From: Neurospora tetrasperma FGSC 2508
Taxonomy: Eukaryota > Ascomycota > Sordariomycetes > Sordariales > Sordariaceae
Direction: 5' to 3'
Assembly: GCF_000213175.1 (NCBI RefSeq)
Contig: NW_009799102.1
Location: forward strand, 3,207,050 to 3,271,049
DNA length: 64,000 bases
Positions 20,357-29,520 of this stretch are shown piece after piece. Numbering within the stretch: the first letter of the stretch is position 1; each line of letters starts with the position of its first letter. Below the pieces are notes generated by a model, which did no database searches, was not told the origin of the DNA, and saw only the letters and a program-made list of their open reading frames with translations. A program made the translations under genes and the position numbers.

Positions 20357-22621
20357 ATGGACTTACCGCCCGTCAACCTCGCCGAGCTGCTTCGGCACCC
20401 CGATGATCTCGACAAGATCACCACCCTGAAGGCCGAGTTCATGCGGAAAAAGGCAGCTGTCGACTCCCAACTGCGCAGCGGCCTGCGAGAGCAGCTCGAG
20501 ACGACACAGGCCGGCATGAACGGCCTGGCTGACGGGCAAAGGACGGTACAGCAAATCAAGGAGGAGATGATGAAAATCGACAAGATTTGTTCCGAGTCGC
20601 AAGACATGATCACCGACTTTGCTACCATCAACCTGGTGTCCCAAGCCCACCGCAACTTTGGCGCCGTCGAGACTATGCGCCGCAACCTCGAGACTTTCAG
20701 CGAGCGCCTGGACGCTATCGACAGGATGTTAAACGAGGACGACGAGGACCCCGAAAACATGCCCAACCTACTGGCTATTCACTACGAGTTGACGCAGCTC
20801 CGTAATATCCGAGACGATGCCATCGAGCAAATACAGAGGGGCGACGATCCAGGCCTGCAGTCCACACTAGAGGATTACTTCTCCCGCCTGGATAAATACA
20901 TTGAGTGGTTTGATGTGAATATCACCCTCGTCGCCATGAGTTTGATCAACCTGGTTATTGCGGACAACAACAGTCTGGTCGTACGTTTCGCACTGATAAT
21001 AGAAGCTGAGGAAAAGAGCGATCAGAGGGTTTTGGCCTTGCAAGAAGCGCTGAAGGATCACAAGGAAATGGCCACGCGCTTCCAGAGCATAACCGACGGC
21101 GCCAAGACGGTCAGGGGCTATAAGGACAAGTTTTTGAAGGCTATTAAGACCTTTGCCGAGGACCAGTTCAAAGAGAGCAAGGAGAAGTTCTTGGGTGATC
21201 CGGATATGCTCGACAAGTCCTTGAAATGGTACTTCAACGACCTGAACGCCGTCAAGATCGGCATGACGCCGCTTATGCCCAAGAAGTGGAAGATATTCAA
21301 GACATGGGCTACCATTTACCACGGCTTGATGCATGACTATCTCATCGGGCTCATCGACGATCCCGAGACTAGCTCGGCACATACTTTAGCCATTATCAGC
21401 TGGCCTGAGGCTTACTATCGCAAGATGACCAAGTTGGGAATGAAGCAGGACGAACTAACACCACATGTGATCGACAACCGCGAGGCAGAACTGGTGCGCG
21501 ACTTCCGCGCCCTCATCATCAAGTTCCTCGACGAATGGATCGACCGTATCTACAAGCAAGAGTGCAAGGACTTTGTCGACCGCAACGTCGAGGGTGGCAA
21601 CCTCGACCAGGACGAGTATGGATACTTCCGCACCAAGAACCTGGTCGATCTGTGGCGCATGCTCCGCGAACAGGTCGATGCCGCGGGCAACTCGAAGCGT
21701 GCCGATGTTGTGGAAGGCGTCATCGACACCATGTTTCAGCGCTTGCGCGCCCGCCAGCAGTCCTGGCAGAAGATGCTCGAGGACGAAGCCGCGCGGTACG
21801 AGGTGCAACCCCCACAAGGCCAACCAGAGCTGGACGGCTTCCAGCCACTGCAGGACTGGCTCGTGGCGACAGCCAACGACCAAATCGCCTGCATCGATGA
21901 CAACGAGGATGAAGGCCGGATGGCGTACCTCTCCGACTTCCGGCGTAAATTCAGCACGCTCGTGTCGCCGCAGTACATGGACCGGGCCGAGACGGAAATC
22001 ACGGCTCTGCGCGACGGCTACGTCGACCTGAGCACGTGGTGCATGACCAAGTTTGCCCAACTGGTGTTCGCGGTCGACTTCCGCACCGTCATGCCCGACT
22101 TCTTCACCCCCCGCTGGTACACGACCAACGCCATGGCGCGCATGATTGCCACGTTCGAGGAGTACGTGTCCGACTACAAAATGGTGCTGCACCACTCGCT
22201 CGTCGACATCTTCATCGAGATCTTTGCCGAGGAGCTGCTCATCCGCTACCTGTCATCGGTCCGCAACAAGGGCGCCAAGTTCCGCAGGCAGGATAACTTC
22301 CAAGACAAGATCTTTGACGATCTCTCGACCGCCTTTGACTTCTTCAACAACTTGCCGAACCCCGATGTGGGCAATGCCATCAAGGAGACGTGGCGCGTGT
22401 CGGAACCGTTCTTACAGTTGTTGACGGTCGATAAAGAGGCGGTGCCGGACGCGTTTGCCGAGTTCAAGAGCCAGTATTGGGATTTGCAGATCAGCTGGGT
22501 CGAGGCAGTGTTAAGGTCCAGAGACGATTTTGAGAGAAGCATGTTGAACGCGGTCAAGGCTAGGGCCGCCCAGATGGACGTTGTCAGAGGGCCGGAAACT
22601 ATCATGAGCAAGGTCAAATAA
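20357..22621 (+). CDS. sec6: Exocyst complex subunit Sec6
   Basis: A single exon of 754 residues starting MDLPPVNLAELLRHPDDLDK. The protein is helical throughout, with an N-terminal coiled coil (about residues 15-140, LKAEFMRKKAAVDSQLR..) followed by the Sec6 body. Recognisable stretches include TWATIYHGLMHDYLIGL, FLDEWIDRIYKQECKDF and the C-terminal LVDIFIEIFAEELLIRYL. Length matches fungal Sec6 (about 750-800). Sec6 is a core subunit of the exocyst, which tethers secretory vesicles to the plasma membrane at the hyphal tip and at septa. The open frame runs 53 codons further upstream, but without an ATG and through the AC repeat, so the ATG at 20357 is the start. Confidence 0.95.
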   Translation: MDLPPVNLAELLRHPDDLDKITTLKAEFMRKKAAVDSQLRSGLREQLETTQAGMNGLADGQRTVQQIKEEMMKIDKICSESQDMITDFATINLVSQAHRNFGAVETMRRNLETFSERLDAIDRMLNEDDEDPENMPNLLAIHYELTQLRNIRDDAIEQIQRGDDPGLQSTLEDYFSRLDKYIEWFDVNITLVAMSLINLVIADNNSLVVRFALIIEAEEKSDQRVLALQEALKDHKEMATRFQSITDGAKTVRGYKDKFLKAIKTFAEDQFKESKEKFLGDPDMLDKSLKWYFNDLNAVKIGMTPLMPKKWKIFKTWATIYHGLMHDYLIGLIDDPETSSAHTLAIISWPEAYYRKMTKLGMKQDELTPHVIDNREAELVRDFRALIIKFLDEWIDRIYKQECKDFVDRNVEGGNLDQDEYGYFRTKNLVDLWRMLREQVDAAGNSKRADVVEGVIDTMFQRLRARQQSWQKMLEDEAARYEVQPPQGQPELDGFQPLQDWLVATANDQIACIDDNEDEGRMAYLSDFRRKFSTLVSPQYMDRAETEITALRDGYVDLSTWCMTKFAQLVFAVDFRTVMPDFFTPRWYTTNAMARMIATFEEYVSDYKMVLHHSLVDIFIEIFAEELLIRYLSSVRNKGAKFRRQDNFQDKIFDDLSTAFDFFNNLPNPDVGNAIKETWRVSEPFLQLLTVDKEAVPDAFAEFKSQYWDLQISWVEAVLRSRDDFERSMLNAVKARAAQMDVVRGPETIMSKVK

Positions 22622-23215
22622 GGGGACACGCGATAGTCATCCTGGGTTGAAAATAGATAGGTTTAATGATGTGAGATTCTTGGAATTGGACTGTAGTAGG
22701 TACGGAAGTCGGGAAGGGAGTTGGAAGTTCTATGCATATAATGATACCAGCTTTTGTAAGCTACAGCGAAGACATTTCGAGAGTAAATAAGAGAACAGCA
22801 GGCCAGTCTAATGGTGGGTGGTTATCCGTCACTTGAAATGCTGCCTTCAACTTCCATCATTCATGCAACCACATAAATATTCTTCAGAGTCCAAATTCCG
22901 GCTCGCTAAGCGTGCCCTTCTGGTTCGACCCAAACATGCAAATGCCGATAGATACTACGCGACTGGTCCGCGTCTGAGGGAAGAAAAAAGAAAAAGAAGA
23001 AAGCAATATACAAGAAACAGTGACGTCCAACCACCACCGACGCCATTATAAAAAAAAAAAAACAAGCAACAACAACTCTCTATAACCATGTAAAATCTGT
23101 GCCTAAGCATCATTAGCTCATGGTAATGTCCGTGACGTTCTGTGTCCCGTTGCCAGACCTCTTTGTCTGTCTCTGTGTCTGTCTCAATATTCTGTCGTGA
23201 TGTGTTTGTACTGTA
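22622..23215. other. Intergenic region between convergent genes
   Basis: About 600 bases between the 3' ends of sec6 and the PPR gene. It has an A run at about 23048-23061. No gene was seen. Confidence 0.5.
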
Positions 23216-25504
23216 TTACCATTTTCCTCTTCTCGATCCGTTGATGAGCAGCGAAGACAGAAAGTCCGCCATGAATAGTTCGTCCTTGTCACTGAGCTCC
23301 CAGCGGGCCCTGAGTTGGTCGTAGACTTCGACGACTCTGTCGCCGTTTGTGCATCGCATGAATGCGCGCAGGACCCAAATGGCCAGCCAGGTCTTGATCT
23401 CTATGCCTGGCCGGTCGACACCCCATTCCTTCTTTTGTTGGTACTCCTCCTCTTCGAAGGGGAGTTCGGCTTCATCGTCGTAAATATCAGGATGGTGTTC
23501 CTCCTGGATATGATCTGGCTGGACCTGAACTGGCTCATAAGATTGGGTTTCTTGAGCTTGATCATCAGTAAACGCTTCCTCGTCAACTGGTGGGGGGGCC
23601 GAGTCATGAATAAGTGTCCGTCCAGCGTCTACGGCTTCTAGCAGGGCCGAATAGATTGATTCTAACCGCCTCGCGCTCCATGCCGAAGTTGCGTAACCTC
23701 CATGACGGTCAAAAGCTCTGAACAAAACCTTGAAGATGGAGCCGTGAACAGGGATATCAAACAGCTTCATATCGTCGATGTACTTGGCCACGCGGGAGAG
23801 ATCTCCGCACCGAACGCCGTAATACTTGACCAGAATGCTATACGTCCGAAGGTTCGGATGCATTGGTACCATCTCTTGAAAGCTGTGTTGCAACTCGGGA
23901 GCTTTCTTTGCAACCCGGGCCATCATCTTCAGCGCCTGGGTGATGGCGCGATCGCTGGCATAGCTCCGGGTTGGGAATGACACGTCCGACCACTTCGCGA
24001 TGGAAGCCACCATGCGAGCATAAATACGCTCGGCCCCTGCTTCCTCGCCCGATCGCAACAGTCCAGATATGACGGCGTTGAGGACAACCGTGTCAATCAT
24101 CTCGCCGGCCTCAACCATCTCCCGAAACGCGGCGCGCAGTCCACCAGTCTCCCTCTTGAGCCCAAAGAAATGGATCAAGCTTACGTGGTGATAGCGGTTG
24201 AAATAGTGCCCACGACTGACCATTTCCTGGTAAATCATTTCAGCGAGAGTGAAGTTGCCAGCCTTCGAGGCCACATCAAACAAAATGTTGAAGGTTACCT
24301 CGGTCGCCTTAATGCCAGCGTCGACTTCCATCTCGCGCCACAGTCTCATGGCAGACTGCGCCTGGGTTTCGGTGACAGTGCCAACATATCGGCTTGCAAA
24401 AGAGATGGCGCAATTCCACTCCCCTGCCGTCAAGGGCATGCTGCAGTTCCTCACATCCGCTATGACGGCGAAGTACCGCAGCATGGACTTGGAGTTTCTC
24501 CGCTGAGGCTGCCCTAATGCTTTTAGGAGCTGATGTCGCAACCGACCATTGATGTAGGGCATGCGCGGTTCCGGCAGTTGTTGGTAGAGGTCGTAGATCG
24601 TGTCAAGGTCTACCTTGTGTGGAGTGCGCAGCCGCACGAGTACAGCAAACCTGAGATCGCTCAGTGTGTGTTGGCCATATTCGTCCAGGCCAACCACTTC
24701 GTCCGGGCCTGGATACTCGTAGTCATCTTCATTTTGTACAAAGGTGAACCGGGGCCTGTCAGCGGGCGCATAATTATGCATGTAAGGATCGCGAATGAAC
24801 TTGAGGTAGTCTTCGACCGTTCCGTTTAGATCATGATAGGGATCTACCAGTTCAAGCAGCTCTTCTTTGGTGAGATGACCGAGCTTCACACTATGGGATT
24901 CGGGCAGCTCTTGTGATTGTGGGTTTGCGCCCGAGTGGGACTCGGTCGACAGATCGTCATGTAGCGCGGATGGGGCCGAGAAGACGGAGTCGGCGGGCTT
25001 CTGATCGGCACAGGGTTCGGGGCCAGCTTGAGCAACGAGCTCAGGGACCGGGGCTGCCGCCGCCGCCGCCGCCGCCGCCGTGTGGCTCTGCTTTTGAGGA
25101 GCAGAGACCGAATGGCGGAAGAAGTTGGAGTCGAGTGCTCGTCTGCTGTTCGTGCCGGACAGACTGGTGGGAGTCGCTCGCAGGGATGGGGTGGTCAGTA
25201 GCGGGCAACCGGTGGAGCCTCCTATGGGTCTCCTCGCGACCCCATCGACAAGGCCACCACTTTGGGAGCTCCAGCTGCCGTGGAAGCGCCGTCGTTGTTG
25301 TACTGGGCCGAGGCCTGCTGTCGCAACCTGTCTTCTTCGTCCGCTGCCTTGGTCACCGAGCTGGATGGATGCTGTGGTTTGCGACACGGAACTGGTGGCA
25401 GCAATTGCGGTTGCGGAGGCGGCAATGGCAGACCAATTCCACGACGGACGATGCAAGAAGATGGTGCCGCATATCGACCCTTCAAATCGGCTGGAGACTT
25501 TCAT
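23216..25504 (-). CDS. Mitochondrial pentatricopeptide-repeat-like protein
   Basis: A single exon of 762 residues from the ATG at 25504. The first 200 residues are basic and Ser/Ala-rich, like a long mitochondrial presequence, and include an eight- to nine-alanine run encoded by a GCC repeat. From about residue 200 the protein is helical. Repeated units of about 35 residues resemble PPR helices (for example GIKATEVTFNILFDVASKAGN, HPNLRTYSILVKYYGVRCGD). An acidic insert (DDEAELPFEEEEYQQ) precedes the last helices. Fungal PPR proteins bind mitochondrial transcripts and help their translation or stability. I cannot assign a specific target. The open frame continues upstream without an ATG; a short uORF overlaps the start codon. 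Confidence 0.8.
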   Translation of the reverse strand: MKVSSRFEGSICGTIFLHRPSWNWSAIAASATAIAATSSVSQTTASIQLGDQGSGRRRQVATAGLGPVQQRRRFHGSWSSQSGGLVDGVARRPIGGSTGCPLLTTPSLRATPTSLSGTNSRRALDSNFFRHSVSAPQKQSHTAAAAAAAAAPVPELVAQAGPEPCADQKPADSVFSAPSALHDDLSTESHSGANPQSQELPESHSVKLGHLTKEELLELVDPYHDLNGTVEDYLKFIRDPYMHNYAPADRPRFTFVQNEDDYEYPGPDEVVGLDEYGQHTLSDLRFAVLVRLRTPHKVDLDTIYDLYQQLPEPRMPYINGRLRHQLLKALGQPQRRNSKSMLRYFAVIADVRNCSMPLTAGEWNCAISFASRYVGTVTETQAQSAMRLWREMEVDAGIKATEVTFNILFDVASKAGNFTLAEMIYQEMVSRGHYFNRYHHVSLIHFFGLKRETGGLRAAFREMVEAGEMIDTVVLNAVISGLLRSGEEAGAERIYARMVASIAKWSDVSFPTRSYASDRAITQALKMMARVAKKAPELQHSFQEMVPMHPNLRTYSILVKYYGVRCGDLSRVAKYIDDMKLFDIPVHGSIFKVLFRAFDRHGGYATSAWSARRLESIYSALLEAVDAGRTLIHDSAPPPVDEEAFTDDQAQETQSYEPVQVQPDHIQEEHHPDIYDDEAELPFEEEEYQQKKEWGVDRPGIEIKTWLAIWVLRAFMRCTNGDRVVEVYDQLRARWELSDKDELFMADFLSSLLINGSRRGKW
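25056..25080 (-). repeat. GCC trinucleotide run coding for polyalanine
   Basis: About eight GCC units encode an alanine run in the N-terminal part of the PPR protein. This is a likely site of length variation. Confidence 0.9.
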
Positions 25505-25524
25505 GAGCTGCCGCCGTCCAACAT
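25501..25524 (-). promoter_or_regulatory. Seven-codon uORF overlapping the PPR start codon
   Basis: On the minus strand an ATG at 25524 opens a 7-codon frame (MLDGGSS) that ends in TGA at 25503-25501. Its stop overlaps the ATG of the PPR gene in an ATGA arrangement. A scanning ribosome would meet it first, so the main frame may depend on leaky scanning or on termination followed by reinitiation. Confidence 0.6.
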
Positions 25525-26464
25525 GATGACCTGCCCATTCAGCCAACCCCTTCTTGCCTGTTCCCCGCGAGTGTCGGCCGCAATTCGATGAAGGAGAGCT
25601 CAGAGCAAACGCAATCACAAGCTGCTGGCTGCTGCGCACTCGATTGGCACTCGATGCGATCGCGGTTACTGGCGAATTGGATCGTAATCAGGTCGATGTG
25701 GTCAGGGCGTCAGATTCGTGGAGGGCGGGGAAGTATGGGGAGAACGGGGAGAACTCGAGTCATGAAGTGAGGAGGGATGTGGCAGGAAACTGGGGTCGGG
25801 TGAGCGACGCGATGAATGAGAAAAAGTTGGGGTATGTAGTGTACATGGACGAGGCACAGCTCCAGGTACCTTGCCGGGAGCATACCCCACCCCTGCCTCT
25901 ACGAAAGAGGGGAAGCTGGACGGGAATGGGGTCCAGTCTCAGCCGGGCGGGCTCCAGACCTTTTGTTATCGATAAGCACCTAGCTGGTAGGTACTTCCCT
26001 CTGGTCGCTTAATGGCGGGGCGGGGAACATTTTTTTTTTTGCCGGCACGTCCTTCCAATAGTTGCTCGCTCGCGGCAGGCGGGACAGCAGGTCGCGGCGC
26101 GGGTTACCGGCAACAAACCTCCATCAAGGTCGTGTCGGATCGTGCCTGTCTCCAAAAGGCACAGCTCCACTTTGGACAAAGCTAAGCAAATAGCGATAAC
26201 GATAGGTTTGGCGGGTGAGGGAATCCATTGTACCTACGCAGCGCAGCGCAGTGTATTATCATTACCTTACACAGGTATACACACCCCGTAACCTCGTAGT
26301 CTAGCCTTGCCTTTGCCTTGGGAGGGAATCTTGAGGGACGAAAGGACCGCCGAATCAGCCAAATGGTCCTCTGATCTCAGCCAACACCACCGCTGCCGTC
26401 GATTATCGCCAGTAATTCCCTCCATAACCTAACACCCAAACGCCGCCAGCGACGACCGGACAAG
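25525..26464. other. Divergent promoter region, PPR gene / mS23
   Basis: About 940 bases between two divergent genes for mitochondrial gene expression. A T run lies at about 26031-26040. No gene was seen. The shared position of two mitochondrial functions may be chance. Confidence 0.5.
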
Positions 26465-27277
26465 ATGGGCAAGGGGCGCATCTTCCAGGCCGCAAAGGTC
26501 TACCAGAGGGCCAGCGAGGCTGCTGCCACCAACATGGTCTCTGGCCTGCCACCACGGAACCCACCACTGTGGCTCAAGGCCATTGAGTCCATCCCTCCCG
26601 CTGAGATCAACACCAGGCCGTATCCGATCCAGCACTCTCCGCCGAACCCGCGAGCGCGCAAGCCACGCAACCTCTTTAGGCCCACCAAGATCGTCTATCC
26701 CGAAGATGAGTTGCGCCGCGACTTCTACCGCGACCACCCTTGGGAGTTGGCCAGGCCGAGGATGATTATCGAGTTGGATGGCAAGGACGCCCGTTTCCTT
26801 GACTGGTCCAAGGGCCTCAGGCAACGCGGCATGCCCTTGTCCGGCGAGAGGTACGTTGTTGGATGAGCGCATTGCACATGGCGCAAAAGCCCGGCGGACA
26901 GGCATGGAAATTGGATGCTAACCCGAATTGCACACTATAGTGTCGTTCAACGTCAGCTCTGGCTTATGGAGAATCAGGGCATGACCAAGCAGGAAGCCTA
27001 CGACAAGGCGCGCCACGAGTTCTACAAGTTGAGGCAGTTGGAGCAGATGGAGCGCAGGATAGCCGTCGAGGAGGCCCGCATGGTTGGTGGCTACTTTGGC
27101 AAGGACCTTCTGACGGTCGGCATGGAGCTCGAGAACAAGACGTATGAGAGCTGGAAGAAGTGGGCCACGACCGAGATCGCCCGCCAGGAATCTGCCAGGG
27201 CTTCCATGTACACCAATGTCGTCGACAACTCTGCGCTCGAGGAATCTGAGGAGGATGAGCTGCTCGCGCAGAATTAA
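26465..27277 (+). CDS. rsm25: Mitochondrial small-subunit ribosomal protein mS23 (Rsm25)
   Basis: Two exons, 26465-26850 and 26941-27277, are joined across a 90-nt GTACGT..GCTAAC..TATAG intron, giving 240 residues. The N-terminus ([20 protein letters not shown]) and the following [21 protein letters not shown] and [19 protein letters not shown] are typical of the fungal Rsm25/mS23 family. The C-terminal half is helical and charged ([20 protein letters not shown]) and ends in an acidic tail. It is a structural protein of the mitoribosome small subunit. Joining the exons gives [17 protein letters not shown] without a break. Length agrees with fungal homologues. Confidence 0.93.
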
Positions 27278-27458
27278 GGCAACGAGTTGGAGTAAAAAGG
27301 GAGGGAAGGAGTGGTGTAGCGTGGCTGATACCCATCCGTGTCGGGGAAAGACGATGCCGGCCCACTCGTGCACAAGTGTAAGAATATCACGTCTCTTTGT
27401 ACATATAGAGAGGGCAAGAGACTTTGTACAAGTACATGTGATTCAGGAGCCTGGTCGC

Positions 27459-28472
27459 CTATCTTTGAAGAAAGCCGGCAGACACCGGCCCGATATACTG
27501 ACTACCCTTGAATATCCTCGCCAGACTCTCGTGCTGCACACCGACAACATCAGCAATGCCCGTCTTTAGAAACAACTTCCCCGTCAGACTCATCGTCTTG
27601 GACCTGGCCCAGGTCTCGATGTACACCATTTTGGCCCTGTTTTCGGGTACGAGGTAGAATATCTTGAGCAAGTGGGCCACAAAACACACAATAAAGCCGT
27701 TGGCAGGCCCATTTGTAACAATCACATGCGGGTATCTGAACCCCTTTCCATGATCCTCTGTCGACCGTGGGTTGGGCATCCGTGTGAGGGCATTGGCGGC
27801 ATGAAAGGCGGATATGAGGCAGGTAAAGGGTGCCGTATAGAGCGGTTGATGGACCTTGCGCGCACGGCGGATTAAGAAGATATCAGAGGTGCCTGCTCGA
27901 GCATCTTCTCCGGGATAGGCGTCCTTGATAGTCGCTTCCAGAAGGCGGGCCTTGGCGAGAGAGGAAGTGTCTCCGATGGAGATGATGTACCGCCGGTGGA
28001 TGTTTGCCTGGCCGCGAAATGACTGCTTGATGGTCTCAATCATCTCAGCAGTGTGTCCGCCAGAGCCAAGTATATATGTGAAGTAAATAGCAGGAAGAGA
28101 GGTGGTGTTGGGAACCTGTGTGCCAGCGGCATTGGGTTGGGGCGTATTGCTGGGGATGAGCCAGCTGCCACCTGGCTTTTGACGCCGCCGTATCATTTCA
28201 AAGTGCCGGTAGACAATGAAGGTAACAAGCACTATCCCGACGGTGATGACGAGGGAGATGAGCCATGGCCATGATAGACCAGAGAGGACAAGCCCAGCTG
28301 CGGTGGAGGATGCAGCACCCGCAACAAAGGCGGCTGCTGTCAAGTTGATGCCGCTCACAGTCTCAACATGTAACTGAGAGTAGGTCTCAGCTCTGGTGTC
28401 GGGTTTTAGCTCTTGATCATTGCGCGATTCTTCCTTGCCCGTCAGAACGGACGCTGAAGTAGTAGGGGCCAT
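27459..28472 (-). CDS. alg14: Alg14, membrane subunit of UDP-GlcNAc transferase
   Basis: A single exon of 337 residues. After a polar N-terminus of about 40 residues come hydrophobic segments (INLTAAAFVAGAASSTAAGL and WPWLISLVITVGIVLVTFIVY). The Alg14 domain follows: ILGSGGHTAEMIETIK, IISIGDTSSLAKARLLE, VIVTNGPANGFIVCFVAHLL and VYIETWARSKTMSLTGKL. It anchors the catalytic Alg13 to the ER and together they add the second GlcNAc to dolichol-PP-GlcNAc in N-glycan assembly. The first hydrophobic stretch is longer than in yeast Alg14 and may form a second span. The gene is convergent with rsm25, with about 180 bases between stop codons. Confidence 0.94.
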   Translation of the reverse strand: MAPTTSASVLTGKEESRNDQELKPDTRAETYSQLHVETVSGINLTAAAFVAGAASSTAAGLVLSGLSWPWLISLVITVGIVLVTFIVYRHFEMIRRRQKPGGSWLIPSNTPQPNAAGTQVPNTTSLPAIYFTYILGSGGHTAEMIETIKQSFRGQANIHRRYIISIGDTSSLAKARLLEATIKDAYPGEDARAGTSDIFLIRRARKVHQPLYTAPFTCLISAFHAANALTRMPNPRSTEDHGKGFRYPHVIVTNGPANGFIVCFVAHLLKIFYLVPENRAKMVYIETWARSKTMSLTGKLFLKTGIADVVGVQHESLARIFKGSQYIGPVSAGFLQR

Positions 28473-29520
28473 TCTAGAAAGCCCGAGGTTTCTTTAAATT
28501 AAAAAGTCTATTGGTATAATTAGTTTCACATTCTTTGAATATGGAGTCTGGGTACTTGATGTTGTCACCTCGTCGAATCTTATCAACGTGTTTTGTTCGA
28601 AGGTTCCTTGAGTCACGCCCTCCGAAATAAAGGGGCTAATAAACAATCACAAAAGGGGCACATCCAGTTGGTGTAAGAAGGAGAGGCTTATTTGGTGCCG
28701 TCTGGAGGTGAACATGTAGACTCGCTCATATAAGCCCCTTACCGACTTGACACATGTGACTCCAGGTTGATGGGTATTTAAGATCTGGCAAGATTTAAAG
28801 GTTGATATTTAATACCAAGATGAAAGGCTTTCAAGTCGTAGAGGCATGTGGAAAGATGACACTGAGCAAAAGGCGATGGAACCTAGTGTGGTTTCTGTAG
28901 CTATGTACTATGTACATGACGAGAATGAGCCAGTGCATGTCACTTTGTCCGGGGCACGACATGGAATGAATGACGGGAACAAGCTTGGGCCAAATTGAAA
29001 CCCCTGAAAGAGAGACCTGGAGAACACACGCACCCCTGGACGGGAATGACGACGGTGGCCCACTGGTGACTGCCCCAGGGCTGCGATTTGGGCGCATTTG
29101 GCGGCCCAGGCCGCTAAAAAGTTGACCGACCGCCTGGCAGAAAGCGGGAAGTTGGGAACGACATGGATGCTTGTTGTCAACGGAACCTCAAGAGAGAGAG
29201 CTCCCCTTCAGCAGAGTAACCCCAAAGTCCCATGTCGCTTCCATCTTCACATTCCATCCGTCTTGAATGAATACCACTACCCTTCCCCACTTAGACGACC
29301 TTCGAGCGACCTAGCAATCACCTATAAACAGAGGAACCATTCCACGACAGATTGAGTTCTCGGTTTCGAATACCTGCGATTATCTTCAGCGGTTGGGGAC
29401 ATATCAAGAAGGAAGCTTTCTGCCCGTGTCGCAGAGAAAGAAAAGACATTGCGCGCCGCTTTCCAAAAACCCAACACATTCTGCAATGGGCATCGCGTGA
29501 ACGCGCAACCACTCGTAGAG
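28473..29520. other. Divergent promoter region, alg14 / ima1
   Basis: About 1 kb between divergent genes. Open frames of up to about 97 codons have no family features. It most likely contains the two promoters and leaders. Confidence 0.5.
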
